A stretch of 14,109 bases of DNA from Firmicutes bacterium UBA6226 (lineage in GTDB: Bacteria; Bacillota_A; Clostridia; Peptostreptococcales; Acidaminobacteraceae). Where the stretch lies: NCBI GenBank assembly GCA_002441045.1, contig DJWQ01000117.1:1-14109 (forward strand), in the 5' to 3' direction. Of the stretch, positions 13,930-14,109 are shown one piece after another. The position numbers and the translations under genes were made by a program. Under the pieces are notes generated by a model that had not been told where the DNA came from, searched no databases, and saw only the letters and a list, made by a program, of their open reading frames with translations. Positions within the stretch are counted from its first letter, which is position 1. Each line of letters opens with the position of its first letter.

Positions 13930-14109
13930 AAAGATTAAACAATTTGACGATGTATTTTTAAGTAAAGTAAGCAAACCGATCGAAGAAGTGGATGATCGCA
14001 TCAGAGAAATCTTGGATGATATGGTGGAGACCATGTATCATGAGCCCAATGGTGGTGGACTGGCTGCGGTTCAAGTGGGTATACTCAAAAGACTGGTGGT
14101 CGCAGACAT
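13919..14109 (+). CDS. def: Peptide deformylase, N-terminal part (cut by window end)
   Basis: Peptide deformylase removes the formyl group from the N-terminal methionine of new proteins. The frame beginning at TTG 13919 reads MALRKIKQFDDVFLSKVSKP, followed later by GGGLAAVQVG. This is deformylase motif I (GxGxAAxQ), with Val where Pro is commonest. The remaining metal-binding motifs lie beyond the window. The TTG start is supported by a perfect AGGAGG (13906-13911), 7 bases upstream and inside the XRE gene; MALR is also the usual deformylase N-terminus. About 63 codons are visible. Translation is probably coupled to the XRE gene. Confidence 0.88.
   Translation, partial: MALRKIKQFDDVFLSKVSKPIEEVDDRIREILDDMVETMYHEPNGGGLAAVQVGILKRLVVAD

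Overview
The window looks like chromosome from a low-GC Bacillota, most likely a clostridial lineage. The reasons are AT-rich intergenic DNA, strong purine-rich Shine-Dalgarno (SD) sites, SigA-type promoters, Fur boxes, a YacP/Rae1-type NYN domain and an ArsR-controlled ABC-2 exporter. No tRNA, rRNA, insertion sequence, prophage or CRISPR array is visible. I cannot name the species.

Left end (1-1250, minus strand): the start of an iron-siderophore ABC uptake operon. It holds a lipoprotein substrate-binding protein and the first 18 codons of what is probably its permease, behind a SigA promoter covered by a Fur box. The binding protein carries an in-frame TAA at codon 6, inside its lipoprotein signal peptide. 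Positions 1466-5350 (plus) hold a GNAT-type acetyltransferase, then an 895-residue translational GTPase. That GTPase is a Tet(M)/EF-G-like ribosome-binding protein fused to a C-terminal NYN ribonuclease domain of the YacP/Rae1 type. A bidirectional terminator closes this unit against a convergent MFS transporter (5422-6627, minus), whose promoter sits so close to its ATG that its mRNA may be leaderless.

Positions 6884-9047 (plus) form a two-gene alkylation-repair operon. The first gene is an Ada-sensor/AraC/AlkA fusion; the second, overlapping it by 17 bases, is an O6-methylguanine methyltransferase. Next comes a Fur-controlled FAD/NAD(P)H oxidoreductase (9156-9866), probably the cytoplasmic partner for iron release from siderophores imported by systems like the one at the left end.

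Right part: an ABC-2 exporter operon on the minus strand (ATPase, permease, permease; 12401 down to 10013) has a near-consensus promoter overlapped by a perfect 11-bp inverted repeat. Upstream lies a large ArsR-type regulator (13564-12563, minus) with its own promoter and terminator. Back to back with it is a plus-strand unit: a small XRE regulator overlapping the start of a TTG-initiated peptide deformylase gene cut by the window edge. The XRE promoter carries three ACATTA-type half-sites, suggesting autoregulation.

The most notable item is the GTPase-NYN fusion. It combines a factor expected to enter the ribosomal A site with the catalytic domain of an A-site mRNA endonuclease, and lacks the Tet(M) loop residues tied to tetracycline displacement.
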